Source: Candidatus Palauibacter poriticola (lineage in GTDB: Bacteria; Gemmatimonadota; Gemmatimonadetes; Palauibacterales; Palauibacteraceae). From it: a stretch of 64,000 bases of DNA. Position 1 is the stretch's first letter. Each line of letters opens with the position of its first letter. Of the stretch, positions 24,512-32,478 are shown piece after piece. The stretch covers positions 157,494 through 221,493 of the forward strand of contig JAAXHJ010000066.1 of the NCBI GenBank assembly GCA_012270965.1. Direction: 5' to 3'. The translations under genes and the position numbers were made by a program. A model generated the notes under the pieces. The model was not told where the DNA came from, did not search any database, and saw only the letters and a list, made by a program, of their open reading frames with translations.

Positions 24512-25639
24512 TTGAATTCAGCAACTCCAGGATCGGCGCAGACTCCCGTCGCGTTGGCGCTCGCGGCCACCTTCGCCGCGGCGGCCTGCACCCCCGACAC
24601 CGGAGAAGAGAACGGTGCCGCGGCCGGGGAGAACGAGGCGGAGAACGCCGCCGTGATCCGCGATCCGCTTCCTGAAGAGCGGCGCTTCGCCAGATTGGCT
24701 CAACTCACCTTCGAGGGGGAGAACGCCGAGGCCTACTACTCCTCGGACGGCCAGCGGCTGATCTTCCAGCGCCGCCACGAGGGCGAATACGAGTGCGACC
24801 AGATCTTCACCATCGGCGTCGAGGGCGGCGATCCGCAGCTCGTTTCGACGGGGCTCGGCCGGACCACCTGCTCCTACTTCTTCCCGGATGATTCGCGGAT
24901 CGTCTACAGTTCCACGCATCACGCGGCGCCCGAGTGCCCTCCCCCGCCCGACATGCGGCGCGGATACGTGTGGGCGCTCTACGACTTCGACATCTACACG
25001 GCGAACCCCGACGGTTCCGACGTCCAGCCGATCTTCTCGAGCCCCGGCTACGACGCCGAGGCGACCCTCGCTCCGGACGGGTCGCGGATCGTCTTCACCT
25101 CCACGCGCGACGGAGACTTGGACATCTACACGATGAACCCCGATGGCTCCGGCGTCCGGCAGCTCACGAACGAACCCGGGTACGATGGCGGGCCCTTCTT
25201 CTCCCCGGACGGATCGAAGATCGTCTACCGGGCGAGGTATCCCGAGAGTGAGGAGGAACTCGCGGACTATCAGGCGCTCTTGGCCGACGGTCTCGTGCGG
25301 CCCGGCGTACTCGACATCTACGTGATGGACGCGGACGGCTCGAACCAGGTGCGTCTCACGGACAACGGGGCCGCGAATTTCGCCCCCTTCTTCCACCCGA
25401 GCGGCGAGAAGGTGATCTTTTCCTCCAACCTGAACGACCCGAGCAGCCGCGACTTCGACCTCTTCCTCGTGAATCTGGACGGCACGGGGCTGGAGCAGGT
25501 GACGTTCAGCGACGAGTTCGAGAGCTTCCCCATGTTCAGCCCGGACGGGCGTCATCTCGTGTTCGGATCGAACCGCCACGGATCCCACGAGGGCAACACG
25601 AACATCTTCATCGCCGAGTGGATCGACGACCTGCCCTGA
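24512..25639 (+). CDS. TolB/PD40-repeat lipoprotein
   Basis: 375 residues. A lipoprotein signal (ALALAATFAAAAC, Cys about 26) is followed by an acidic linker and five or six WD40-like beta-propeller repeats with the PD40 signature (APDGSRIVFTSTRDGDLDIYTMNPDG, SPDGSKIVY, SPDGRHLVFGSNR). These proteins sit in the periplasm or on the surface and bind proteins or sugars. No enzyme function is claimed. The TTG at 24512 starts the signal peptide, with GAGG upstream. It is divergent from the sigma factor gene across the 16-bp repeat array. Confidence 0.85.
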   Translation: MNSATPGSAQTPVALALAATFAAAACTPDTGEENGAAAGENEAENAAVIRDPLPEERRFARLAQLTFEGENAEAYYSSDGQRLIFQRRHEGEYECDQIFTIGVEGGDPQLVSTGLGRTTCSYFFPDDSRIVYSSTHHAAPECPPPPDMRRGYVWALYDFDIYTANPDGSDVQPIFSSPGYDAEATLAPDGSRIVFTSTRDGDLDIYTMNPDGSGVRQLTNEPGYDGGPFFSPDGSKIVYRARYPESEEELADYQALLADGLVRPGVLDIYVMDADGSNQVRLTDNGAANFAPFFHPSGEKVIFSSNLNDPSSRDFDLFLVNLDGTGLEQVTFSDEFESFPMFSPDGRHLVFGSNRHGSHEGNTNIFIAEWIDDLP

Positions 25640-25784
25640 CGACCTGCCCTGGAGGGGCGACATCGCACCAGCCGTCCGTGGCCGCTGGTGACCGACTTCA
25701 CCCGCGGACCGTCTAGTCTCTGAAGACAGTCCCGGCGGCGAACCGGCCGCCCGGGGCGGGGACCGGAGAACACGGGAGCTTGGG

Positions 25785-28031
25785 ATGCGGTTCGCAGCGG
25801 CGGGAGGAAACTCTGGAGCCCCCGGACGGTCGCGGGGACGGCGGCGGGTGTGGGTGGTCGGGGTGGCGTGGGGCGTCTCGTTCGCCGCGCCCCCGGTCTC
25901 CGCCCAGGAGACCGGAACCCCGATCGACTATGACGCCGCGGTCGCGCAGACGGGGATCGACGGCAGCTACGGCTATCTGCGCGCGCTGGACGGGTCCGCG
26001 ACGCTCATTCAGGGAGACACCCGGGAACGCATCCAGCTCGCGGTGAACGAGCCCGTCCTCGTCGGCGACCGGATCTTCGCGTCCGATGAGACCCGCATCG
26101 AAATCGCGCTCGCCGACGGAAACCTCGTCCGGATCGGGGACCAGGCCGAACTTCTCTTCCGGGCGCTCGCCAACTCCGCGGATACGAGCGATCCCGCCTC
26201 GAACCTCGAACTCGTGCGCGGGTCGCTGCAACTCGTCGTGGTTGCGAACCAAGCGGGCTCCGAGTGGCCCTCCGTCATCACGCCGAACGCGACGATCCGG
26301 GCGCGGGGAGCCGGTTCATTCCTGATCGTCGTCGACGACGAGCGCCGCAGCGAGGTCGTCGTGCGCGAGGGGGTGGCGGAAGTCACGACGCGGACGGAAC
26401 TCGCCGAGGTCCGCCGCGGTGAAAGCCTCCTCGTCGAGGGGGCGCAGGGTGACCGGCTCCGCTTCGCGGCGGCCCCGAGTCTCGATCGGCTGGAGGCGTG
26501 GGGCCAGGGGCTCGGCGATTACGCGCGCGGCGAGTACACGGCTCACGTGGATCCGGACCTCCACTATGCCGCGTCGTCGCTCGGGGGACACGGATCCTGG
26601 GTGCATGTGGACGCGGGGGTCGCTTGGCGCCCGCGGGCGTCCACGGGTTGGGCGCCCTACCGGCACGGGCGGTGGCGACACACGCCCAGCGGGATGCTCT
26701 GGGTCTCGTACGAACCATGGGGCTGGGTGCCCTACCACTACGGGTACTGGGACCTCAACCCCGACTGGGGCTGGATCTGGTTCCCGGGCCGGCGTTTCGC
26801 CGTCGCGCACGTGTACTGGTACTGGGGTCCGAACTACGCGGGTTGGATTCCATCGGGATACTACTGGCGTCACTACAGGAACTACTACGGGAGCCGCTGG
26901 GGCTTCCACTTCGGGGTCTACGGACACATCGGGGGTGGCTTTGAGCGCTATCGGCACTGGACGTTTCTGCCGCACGGGCGTCTGGGACACCGGCGGCAGC
27001 ACTTCTACTCGGTGGGCGGAGCGGACTTCGGCCGCGGGCGGAAGGCGGTCGAGCGCGGCGTGCTGCTGACGGACTCCCGCCTGCTCGGGCGCGAGGCGCG
27101 GCGGCGACCCGCGCAGACGTTGGCGAGCCTGCGGCGCGCGGTGTCGCGCGACGGGAGAACGGCGGTCGATGCGAACGGCTTCATCGACCGTGGCGCGAGC
27201 CTGCCGAGAGAGGTCGAACGCGTCGTGCTGCGAGAGCGCGATGGCCGGTCGGCCCGCCCGCGCGACGCGGCCGCCGGGGTGCCGAGCGGCACCTCGCGGA
27301 CGGCGGGCACACCGCCCGTCCGCGTGACCAGACGGTCGGCGGAGGGCAGCACGTTGCGCCTGGAGCGCCCCGGCGTCCAGCGGGCCACGCGGCCCGGTGT
27401 GCAACGGACGACGCAAGGGGCCGGCGTGCAGCGGGCGACGCGGCCCGCGTCCGGGACGGCTCGCCCGGCGATCCGGCGACCCGCGGCGCGGGAGTTGACC
27501 GACGGCGCGAGACGTCCCGCCGTGCGACCCACGACGCGGACGGGTTCCGGCGGCGTGCAGCGCGCGTCTCCCCGGGGGAGCGACGACGGCGGTCGGCGGG
27601 TCCTCCGTCCGCAGACACCCCAAGAGTGGCCGGCCGTTCGGCGGACGGGTGGCACGACGGCGCGGCCGACGGCGAGGTCGAGTCCGTGGAGACCGACGCT
27701 GCGGCCCACAACAGCGCGGCCGACAGCGCGACCCACGACAGTGCGACCCACGACGGCGCGACCCACGACGGCGCGACCCACGGCGCGACCCACGACGGGG
27801 TGGCCGTCTCGGCCGGTCGTTCGCCGCCCGCCGTCCACGACGCGGCCCGCGGCCCGGCCATCCGTCCCGCGGTCGCCGCGGCCGGCGGTGCGCCCGCCCG
27901 GCCCGTCAAGGTCGAGCGGCGTCGTCAGACGTTCCGGCGGCGGGTCCAGACCCGCGGGCGCGGTCCGCCGCGCCGGCGGCAGCACGCGGTCGACAGCCAC
28001 CACCCGCGCACGGGGCCGATCCGGAGGCTAG
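25785..28031 (+). CDS. FecR-domain protein with Arg/Pro/Thr repeat tail
   Basis: 748 residues with an N-terminal signal segment (VWVVGVAWGVSFAAPPVSAQ). A FecR-type domain (about 60-215) is followed by a Trp/Tyr/Gly-rich module (about 250-420, with GWAPYRHGRW, WVPYHYGYW and GWIWFPG) common in FecR proteins of this type. The last third is a highly basic low-complexity tail with repeats such as GVQRATRP and RPTTARPTT. A tail of this kind could bind DNA, RNA or polyanionic surface polymers, but no role can be assigned. It should be exported. A short tandem duplication (GACGACCTGCCCT) lies upstream at 25625-25650. Confidence 0.85.
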   Translation: MRFAAAGGNSGAPGRSRGRRRVWVVGVAWGVSFAAPPVSAQETGTPIDYDAAVAQTGIDGSYGYLRALDGSATLIQGDTRERIQLAVNEPVLVGDRIFASDETRIEIALADGNLVRIGDQAELLFRALANSADTSDPASNLELVRGSLQLVVVANQAGSEWPSVITPNATIRARGAGSFLIVVDDERRSEVVVREGVAEVTTRTELAEVRRGESLLVEGAQGDRLRFAAAPSLDRLEAWGQGLGDYARGEYTAHVDPDLHYAASSLGGHGSWVHVDAGVAWRPRASTGWAPYRHGRWRHTPSGMLWVSYEPWGWVPYHYGYWDLNPDWGWIWFPGRRFAVAHVYWYWGPNYAGWIPSGYYWRHYRNYYGSRWGFHFGVYGHIGGGFERYRHWTFLPHGRLGHRRQHFYSVGGADFGRGRKAVERGVLLTDSRLLGREARRRPAQTLASLRRAVSRDGRTAVDANGFIDRGASLPREVERVVLRERDGRSARPRDAAAGVPSGTSRTAGTPPVRVTRRSAEGSTLRLERPGVQRATRPGVQRTTQGAGVQRATRPASGTARPAIRRPAARELTDGARRPAVRPTTRTGSGGVQRASPRGSDDGGRRVLRPQTPQEWPAVRRTGGTTARPTARSSPWRPTLRPTTARPTARPTTVRPTTARPTTARPTARPTTGWPSRPVVRRPPSTTRPAARPSVPRSPRPAVRPPGPSRSSGVVRRSGGGSRPAGAVRRAGGSTRSTATTRARGRSGG

Positions 28032-28048
28032 GCGGACCACGGCCGGAG

Positions 28049-28621
28049 TCAGCGGGGGTTCGGCCACACCTCCGGATCCCGCACCATCTCGGGCTCCGGT
28101 TCGACGCCGAGCGCCTCGACCATGCGCACATAGTAGTTGAAGAAGCCGACAACCTCGGTCGCGGTCAGAATCTGCGCGTCGGTCCAGCCGGCTTCACGCA
28201 ACTCCTCGATGTCCCGACGAGTGGTGGAGGTCGGCTCGCGTGTGATCGCTACGGCATAGTCCATCAGCCGGCACGTCCTCGCGTCGAGCCCCGCCGTCCG
28301 GTAATCGATCCGGATCGCGCGGGCCAGTTCATCGTCTCCGGTGACCTGACGGAGATCCTCTCCGTGCGCCTCCGTTCAGTAGAAGCACTCGAGCTCGCGC
28401 GAAGTCACGGTCGCGAGCATCTCCCGCACGTCCCGCCCCAGCGGCCCCGGCGCCAGCATCAACGCCTCGTAGAGCTGGATCGAGGCACGCAGGACGGGCG
28501 CGTTCAGGCTCTGGATGCCGATCACGTTGAAGACGCGCCCCGCGCGGCGGACGGCTTTCTCGTATTCGCGGGCGACGAGTCCGTCCGCTTCGTCGGGAAC
28601 TACCGTCTCGATATGCGGCAT
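28049..28621 (-). CDS. AhpD-like protein, probable selenoprotein (CxxU)
   Basis: Read through one in-frame TGA (28378-28376), this is a 190-residue carboxymuconolactone decarboxylase/AhpD-like peroxidase-related protein of normal length. The TGA falls at the second Cys of the CxxC active site: ELECFY-U-TEAHGEDL, so C79-F-Y-U82 with the family His at 86. Homology continues without shift on both sides. A 7-bp hairpin starts 10 nt after the TGA. The start ATG at 28621 follows AGGAGGCG. AhpD-like proteins with CxxU are a known selenoprotein family, so Sec insertion is likely. The alternative is a nonsense mutation, with 28376-28621 and 28049-28264 as fragments. No Sec machinery gene lies in this window. 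Confidence 0.8.
28349..28365 (-). promoter_or_regulatory. Candidate bacterial SECIS hairpin
   Basis: On the coding strand ACGGAGA-GGA-TCTCCGT forms a perfect 7-bp stem with a 3-nt loop beginning with G. The loop lies 17 nt after the UGA. This fits the bacterial SECIS pattern as I recall it: a small apical loop with an early G, 16-37 nt from the Sec codon. Confidence 0.65.
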
Positions 28622-28681
28622 CTCGCCTCCTGTGGACGATGGATCCGGGGTGGGAATCGACTCATCAGAGGACCCGGGGCC

Positions 28682-29710
28682 TCAGCGAACGAGGAAGCCG
28701 TCCCGCCACGGATCCTCCGGATCGACGAGAAACTCGTGACGGCCCGTGACCCAAGCCCGCCCGCCGACCTCGGGCACGACGGCCGCGTGCCCGCCGACGG
28801 TCGCCGTGTCCACAACGCGCCCGCTGAACCGGCCGCCGATGATGCTCTCGACGACGATCTCCGAATCACCGGCGTGCCCCCCCCGCGCGTGAAGGATGGC
28901 GAGGCGGCCGCTCACGGCGGTCCCGGTCGGACTTCGGTCGAGTTCCCCGTCCGCGAAGATGCAGACGTGCCGCGAGTGGTGCGCGGGGTCGGCTGCCGCA
29001 CCCGTAAACACCGTGCCGTAGAGAAACCCGAGATCGGGATCGTCCGGATGCGAGATGCCGGCCCCGGCGGAGGAGCACACCGCGCGCGTGATCCGCCGCC
29101 CCGCGGCGATCAGGTCGGCGGCGCCACCGGGCGTGAGGGAGAGCCCGAGCCCGTCCGCATCGACGTAGGCGTAGAAGGCTCCCCCGAAGGCGAGGTCGTA
29201 TGACACGGTGCCCAGCCCCTCGACCTCCACGGCCTGCCCCAGCGCGGGCGCGAAGGAGGGTACGTTGACGAAGCGAACCTCCCCGACCCGGTCGCCGTCC
29301 AGGATGGCGGTGGCGCGCACGAGCCCGGCGGGCGTGTCGATCGTCACGGGCCGCTCCGGTCCCGACCCGTCGACCCAGCCGGCTTCAACGGCGATCTTCG
29401 CCACGCCGATGATCCCGTGACCGCACATCGTCGAGTAGCCCTCGTTGTGCATGAACAGAACGGAGAAGTCCGATCCGGGCCGCACGGGAGGCATGACGAG
29501 GCAGCCGTACATGTCCGCGTGCCCTCGCGGTTCCCACATCAGCGCCCGGCGCAGTTCGTCGTGGTCCGAGCGAGCCGCGCGGCGCCGGGCGAGAACGGTC
29601 CGTCCGGTCAGGTCCGGGAAACCCGCGACGATGACGCGAAGCGGTTCCCCCTCGGTGTGAACGTCGACGGTCTCAATGCGAAGCCAGTGTTCGGGCGCTG
29701 TCCAGGTCAT
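28682..29710 (-). CDS. Trans-3-hydroxy-L-proline dehydratase (proline racemase family)
   Basis: 342 residues of the proline racemase superfamily. The first catalytic residue is C96 in MCGHG. The second is Thr262 in DRSPTGT, where racemases and 4-hydroxyproline epimerases have Cys. The Cys/Thr pair is diagnostic for trans-3-hydroxy-L-proline dehydratases, which make pyrroline-2-carboxylate, so that is the better call. It is cytoplasmic. The ATG at 29710 follows GAGGAG. It is divergent from the aquaporin gene (141-bp gap), and 60 nt upstream of the probable selenoprotein gene on the same strand. Confidence 0.88.
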   Translation of the reverse strand: MTWTAPEHWLRIETVDVHTEGEPLRVIVAGFPDLTGRTVLARRRAARSDHDELRRALMWEPRGHADMYGCLVMPPVRPGSDFSVLFMHNEGYSTMCGHGIIGVAKIAVEAGWVDGSGPERPVTIDTPAGLVRATAILDGDRVGEVRFVNVPSFAPALGQAVEVEGLGTVSYDLAFGGAFYAYVDADGLGLSLTPGGAADLIAAGRRITRAVCSSAGAGISHPDDPDLGFLYGTVFTGAAADPAHHSRHVCIFADGELDRSPTGTAVSGRLAILHARGGHAGDSEIVVESIIGGRFSGRVVDTATVGGHAAVVPEVGGRAWVTGRHEFLVDPEDPWRDGFLVR

Positions 29711-29851
29711 GTGAACTCCTCGATAAGACGGTGGCCCCCGCCGCCGGGCTCGTCGTATGCTGGCGTTACTGATCTTACGCCGCGCCGCCCAAGGCCGCTC
29801 CGGCGGCCCCCTCGGCGTGCCGCGCGTCGATCCCTTGCGCCGGGAGAAGGC

Positions 29852-30460
29852 ATGACACCGAGGGCCGTTGCCGCCGAAGTCGTGGGCACGTTCGCGCTCG
29901 CGCTGTCCGTATCGATCTCGATCAACAACCCAGGCTTTCTCATTCCCACGCCGGCGATGGCGGGGCTCACGCTGGGGGTTCTGGTGTACCTGCTCGGGCC
30001 TGTGTCGGGCTGCCTGCTCAACCCCGCGGTGACGATCGCCATCTGGTCCATCGGGAAGCTCGATGCGAGGGACGCCGGCTCGTTCAGCGCGGCGCAGTTC
30101 GCGGGGGCCGGACTGGCCCTCACCCTCGGAAACGTCCTGTTCGCCGACCCCGTCCCGCTCCCGGTGGACGCGTCCGCCGGCACCGGCGCGGCCGAGATGC
30201 TGGGAGCCGCACTCCTCGGCTTCACGGTCGCGGCCGTCTTCATGGACCGGATCCCCGCCCGGCTCACCGGCACCGTCATCGGTGCGGCCCTGGTCGTGGC
30301 GATATCGTGGGCGGCGCACGGATCGAACGGAGTGCTCAACCCCGCGGTCGCCCTCGGAATCGGATCCTTCTCACCCCCCTACGTCTGGGGCCCGACCGTC
30401 GGCGCCCTGATCGGCGCGCGGCTGTCGAAGTACGTATGCGATCCCGGCGACGCCGCGTAG
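29852..30460 (+). CDS. Aquaporin-family (MIP) channel
   Basis: 202 residues, six membrane helices and the two half-helix NPA boxes (LLNPAVTIAIW near residue 56 and VLNPAVALGIG near 165). It would pass water or small neutral solutes across the inner membrane; selectivity cannot be read by eye. The ATG at 29852 follows GGGAGAAGG. The 3' end overlaps by about 10 nt the remnant of a DUF1156 methylase gene on the other strand. Confidence 0.9.
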   Translation: MTPRAVAAEVVGTFALALSVSISINNPGFLIPTPAMAGLTLGVLVYLLGPVSGCLLNPAVTIAIWSIGKLDARDAGSFSAAQFAGAGLALTLGNVLFADPVPLPVDASAGTGAAEMLGAALLGFTVAAVFMDRIPARLTGTVIGAALVVAISWAAHGSNGVLNPAVALGIGSFSPPYVWGPTVGALIGARLSKYVCDPGDAA

Positions 30461-30870
30461 TCATCATCCGTCGGTAGTCTGTAGTGCCTTCCCCGCTCGC
30501 CCGGACGCAAAGTCACCACCGCCGTCATGCGCGCACCGCCGATCCGGTCCCCGTCCTCATCGAAGATCACGTCCGCCCCGCCGTGCTCCGCGGCCAGTTG
30601 CGACCGGACGCGCTCCGGCGGCAGGACCGTGCGACAGCACGGGCACGTCGCCTTGGCGCGGGACACCGTGCCCGGATGCACCTCGCTCGCCGCCTCCGGC
30701 TCGAACACCTCGAAGACGACCTCCGGGGGCGCGCCGCCGGATCGCTCGACTGAAGGCCGGAGCGCCCATTTGCGCCTTGCCTTCTTGCACAGCCACAAGG
30801 ACCGCATCAGCGGGATTTCGGCACCAGGAAGGCTCTGGACAGCCGCCCGAGGGTCCGCTCTTGACCCCAA
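30451..30870 (-). pseudogene. Fragment of a DUF1156-type DNA methylase
   Basis: About 135 codons read IPLMRSLWLCKKARRKWALR, then EVFEPEAASEVHPGTVSRAK, ATCPCCRTVLPPERV and LRPGERGRHYRLPTDDDY. This is the internal zinc-ribbon region (CPCC) of large adenine-specific DNA methylases with a DUF1156 domain, which are usually near 900 residues. No methylase catalytic motifs are present. The fragment ends inside the aquaporin 3' end, so the gene is a truncated remnant. Such methylases often belong to DUF499-helicase-type defence or modification loci; none is visible here. Confidence 0.7.
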
Positions 30871-30955
30871 TCCAATCGGCGGGAGTCAATCAGCAGGAAT
30901 CCGACCGCCGAATCCCGTAAGCTTAGCGTTCACAACGATATGGGAATTCGAACGC

Positions 30956-31477
30956 TCATGTCGACGGCCCGTGCCCATTCGGCAGCGGGTCGGCGGTCTC
31001 TCCCTCGGCGAGATCGCGGTAGAAGGTGAGCCCGTTCATGTCGAGATCGTAGAAGGCGAATTCGCGCGTGCCCCAGGGCGTCCGCCGCAGGGCCGTGCGT
31101 TCGTGGAAGACTCCCCGCTCCCGGTATTCCTCGAACAGCTCCTCGACCGCGGGCACGGCGAAGCGAAGCATGGGCCGCTCGACGCGGGACCACTCCTCGG
31201 GGTCGTGCCACTGGAGGTGGAGCTCGATCCCGTCCCGCCTCACGCCGGCGTACCTCGGATCGCGAGTGGAATCGGCGAAGGCGAGTCCGAAGCCGAGCCG
31301 CCCGACGTAGAAGCCGATCGCGGCGGCGACGTCCCGTGACGGAAGCACGGGCTGTACCGCCTCGAGGCGGGCCGCCCGCCCCCCGGCCGGCCGCCCCCCG
31401 GTCGCTATCGGTAGTTCTCCATCAGGGCGTCCAGCGCGTCTGCTCCCGGGCACAACTCCTCGAAGGGGAGGTCCCAC
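30956..31477 (-). CDS. VOC (glyoxalase/bleomycin-resistance fold) protein
   Basis: The core from about 31360 downward is a single VOC unit of about 130 residues: VLPSRDVAAAIGFYVGRLGFGLAF, IELHLQWHDP, MLRFAVPAVEELFEEY and TREFAFYDLDMNGLTFYRD. His near LHLQWH and Glu in TREF are the usual metal ligands. No good start lies just before the domain: a GTG at 31348 would cut the first strand, and the GTG at 31477 overlaps korB by 73 nt. The true start is therefore uncertain. The substrate is unknown. Confidence 0.75.
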   Translation of the reverse strand: MGPPLRGVVPGSRRAGRPDGELPIATGGRPAGGRAARLEAVQPVLPSRDVAAAIGFYVGRLGFGLAFADSTRDPRYAGVRRDGIELHLQWHDPEEWSRVERPMLRFAVPAVEELFEEYRERGVFHERTALRRTPWGTREFAFYDLDMNGLTFYRDLAEGETADPLPNGHGPST

Positions 31478-32478
31478 AGCGGCCGGTCGACCGTCCCCAG
31501 CACGTCGTGCAGGTCCCTCGACTCCGGGTCCACATAGAGAAGCCCGGTCGGAACCTCGCCCGCGTTCTGCCGCTCGCTCAGGTAGCCGTACACGGCGTCC
31601 CTGTCGGTCGCGTCGTAGTCGCCCTCCACCTGCCGGAAGCGGATCACGCTACCGTCGTGCATGCGGACGTCTCGCACCTCGGCGGACCCTATGTCGGCCG
31701 CGATCTCCTCCGCCGGGGGCACGAAGTCCTTCGGGGCCACGAACGCGGCCTCGACCGCCTCGCGGAAGTGCTCGCGCGTGTAGGCGTAGCTCTTCGTCGA
31801 CCCCACGTGGTCGTTGAAGGTCACGCACGGAGAGATCACGTCGACCAGGGCCAGGCCCGGGTGCCGGATCCCCGCTTTGATGATGGGGACGAGCTGCTGT
31901 TTGTCGCCGGAGAAGCCGCGGGCCACGAAGGTCGCGCCGATCGAGAGCCCGAGCCGCGCGGGATCGATCGGAGGCTGTTCGTTCGGTACGCCCCGCTTCG
32001 ACTTCGAACCCATGTCGGCCGAGGCCGAGAACTGGCCCTTCGTCAGGCCGTAGACCCCGTTGTTCTCGATGATGTAGAGGAGATTGAGGTTGCGCCGCAC
32101 CGCGTGGCAGAGCTGGCCGAGCCCGATCGAGAGCGAGTCGCCGTCGCCGGAGACGCCGACATAGACGAGGTCGCGGTTCGCCGCGTTCGCCCCGCTCGCC
32201 ACCGACGGCATCCGCCCGTGCACGCTGTTGAAGCCGTGCGATTCGGACATGAAATAGGCGGTCGTCTTCGACGAGCAGCCGATGCCGCTCATCTTTGCGG
32301 CGCGGTGCGTGGGGATCGCGAGTTCCCACGCCGCCTCGATCAGGGCGGCGGTGACGGAATCGTGGCCGCACCCCGCGCACAGCGTGGACATCACGCCCTC
32401 GTAGTCGCGGCGCGTGAGCCCCAGCTCGTTCTTCTCCAGACTCGGATGGAAGACCCGCGGCTTCGCAATGTACGTCAT
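31405..32478 (-). CDS. korB: 2-oxoacid:ferredoxin oxidoreductase, beta subunit
   Basis: 357 residues. The TPP-binding signature GDGDSLSIGLGQL and the Cys set LCAGCGH, GIGCSS and SPCVTF (expected 4Fe-4S ligands) mark the beta subunit of the KorAB type. The enzyme interconverts 2-oxoglutarate (or another 2-oxoacid) and acyl-CoA using ferredoxin. The start overlaps the korA stop by 4 nt (ATGA), so the two subunits are coupled. Substrate choice between 2-oxoglutarate and branched-chain or pyruvate cannot be settled by eye. Confidence 0.93.
   Translation of the reverse strand: MTYIAKPRVFHPSLEKNELGLTRRDYEGVMSTLCAGCGHDSVTAALIEAAWELAIPTHRAAKMSGIGCSSKTTAYFMSESHGFNSVHGRMPSVASGANAANRDLVYVGVSGDGDSLSIGLGQLCHAVRRNLNLLYIIENNGVYGLTKGQFSASADMGSKSKRGVPNEQPPIDPARLGLSIGATFVARGFSGDKQQLVPIIKAGIRHPGLALVDVISPCVTFNDHVGSTKSYAYTREHFREAVEAAFVAPKDFVPPAEEIAADIGSAEVRDVRMHDGSVIRFRQVEGDYDATDRDAVYGYLSERQNAGEVPTGLLYVDPESRDLHDVLGTVDRPLWDLPFEELCPGADALDALMENYR

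Noticed and set aside
27650-27810. Repeat DNA in the FecR protein gene as a mobile or CRISPR element
   Set aside because: It is in-frame coding repetition giving RPTTARPTT-type residues.
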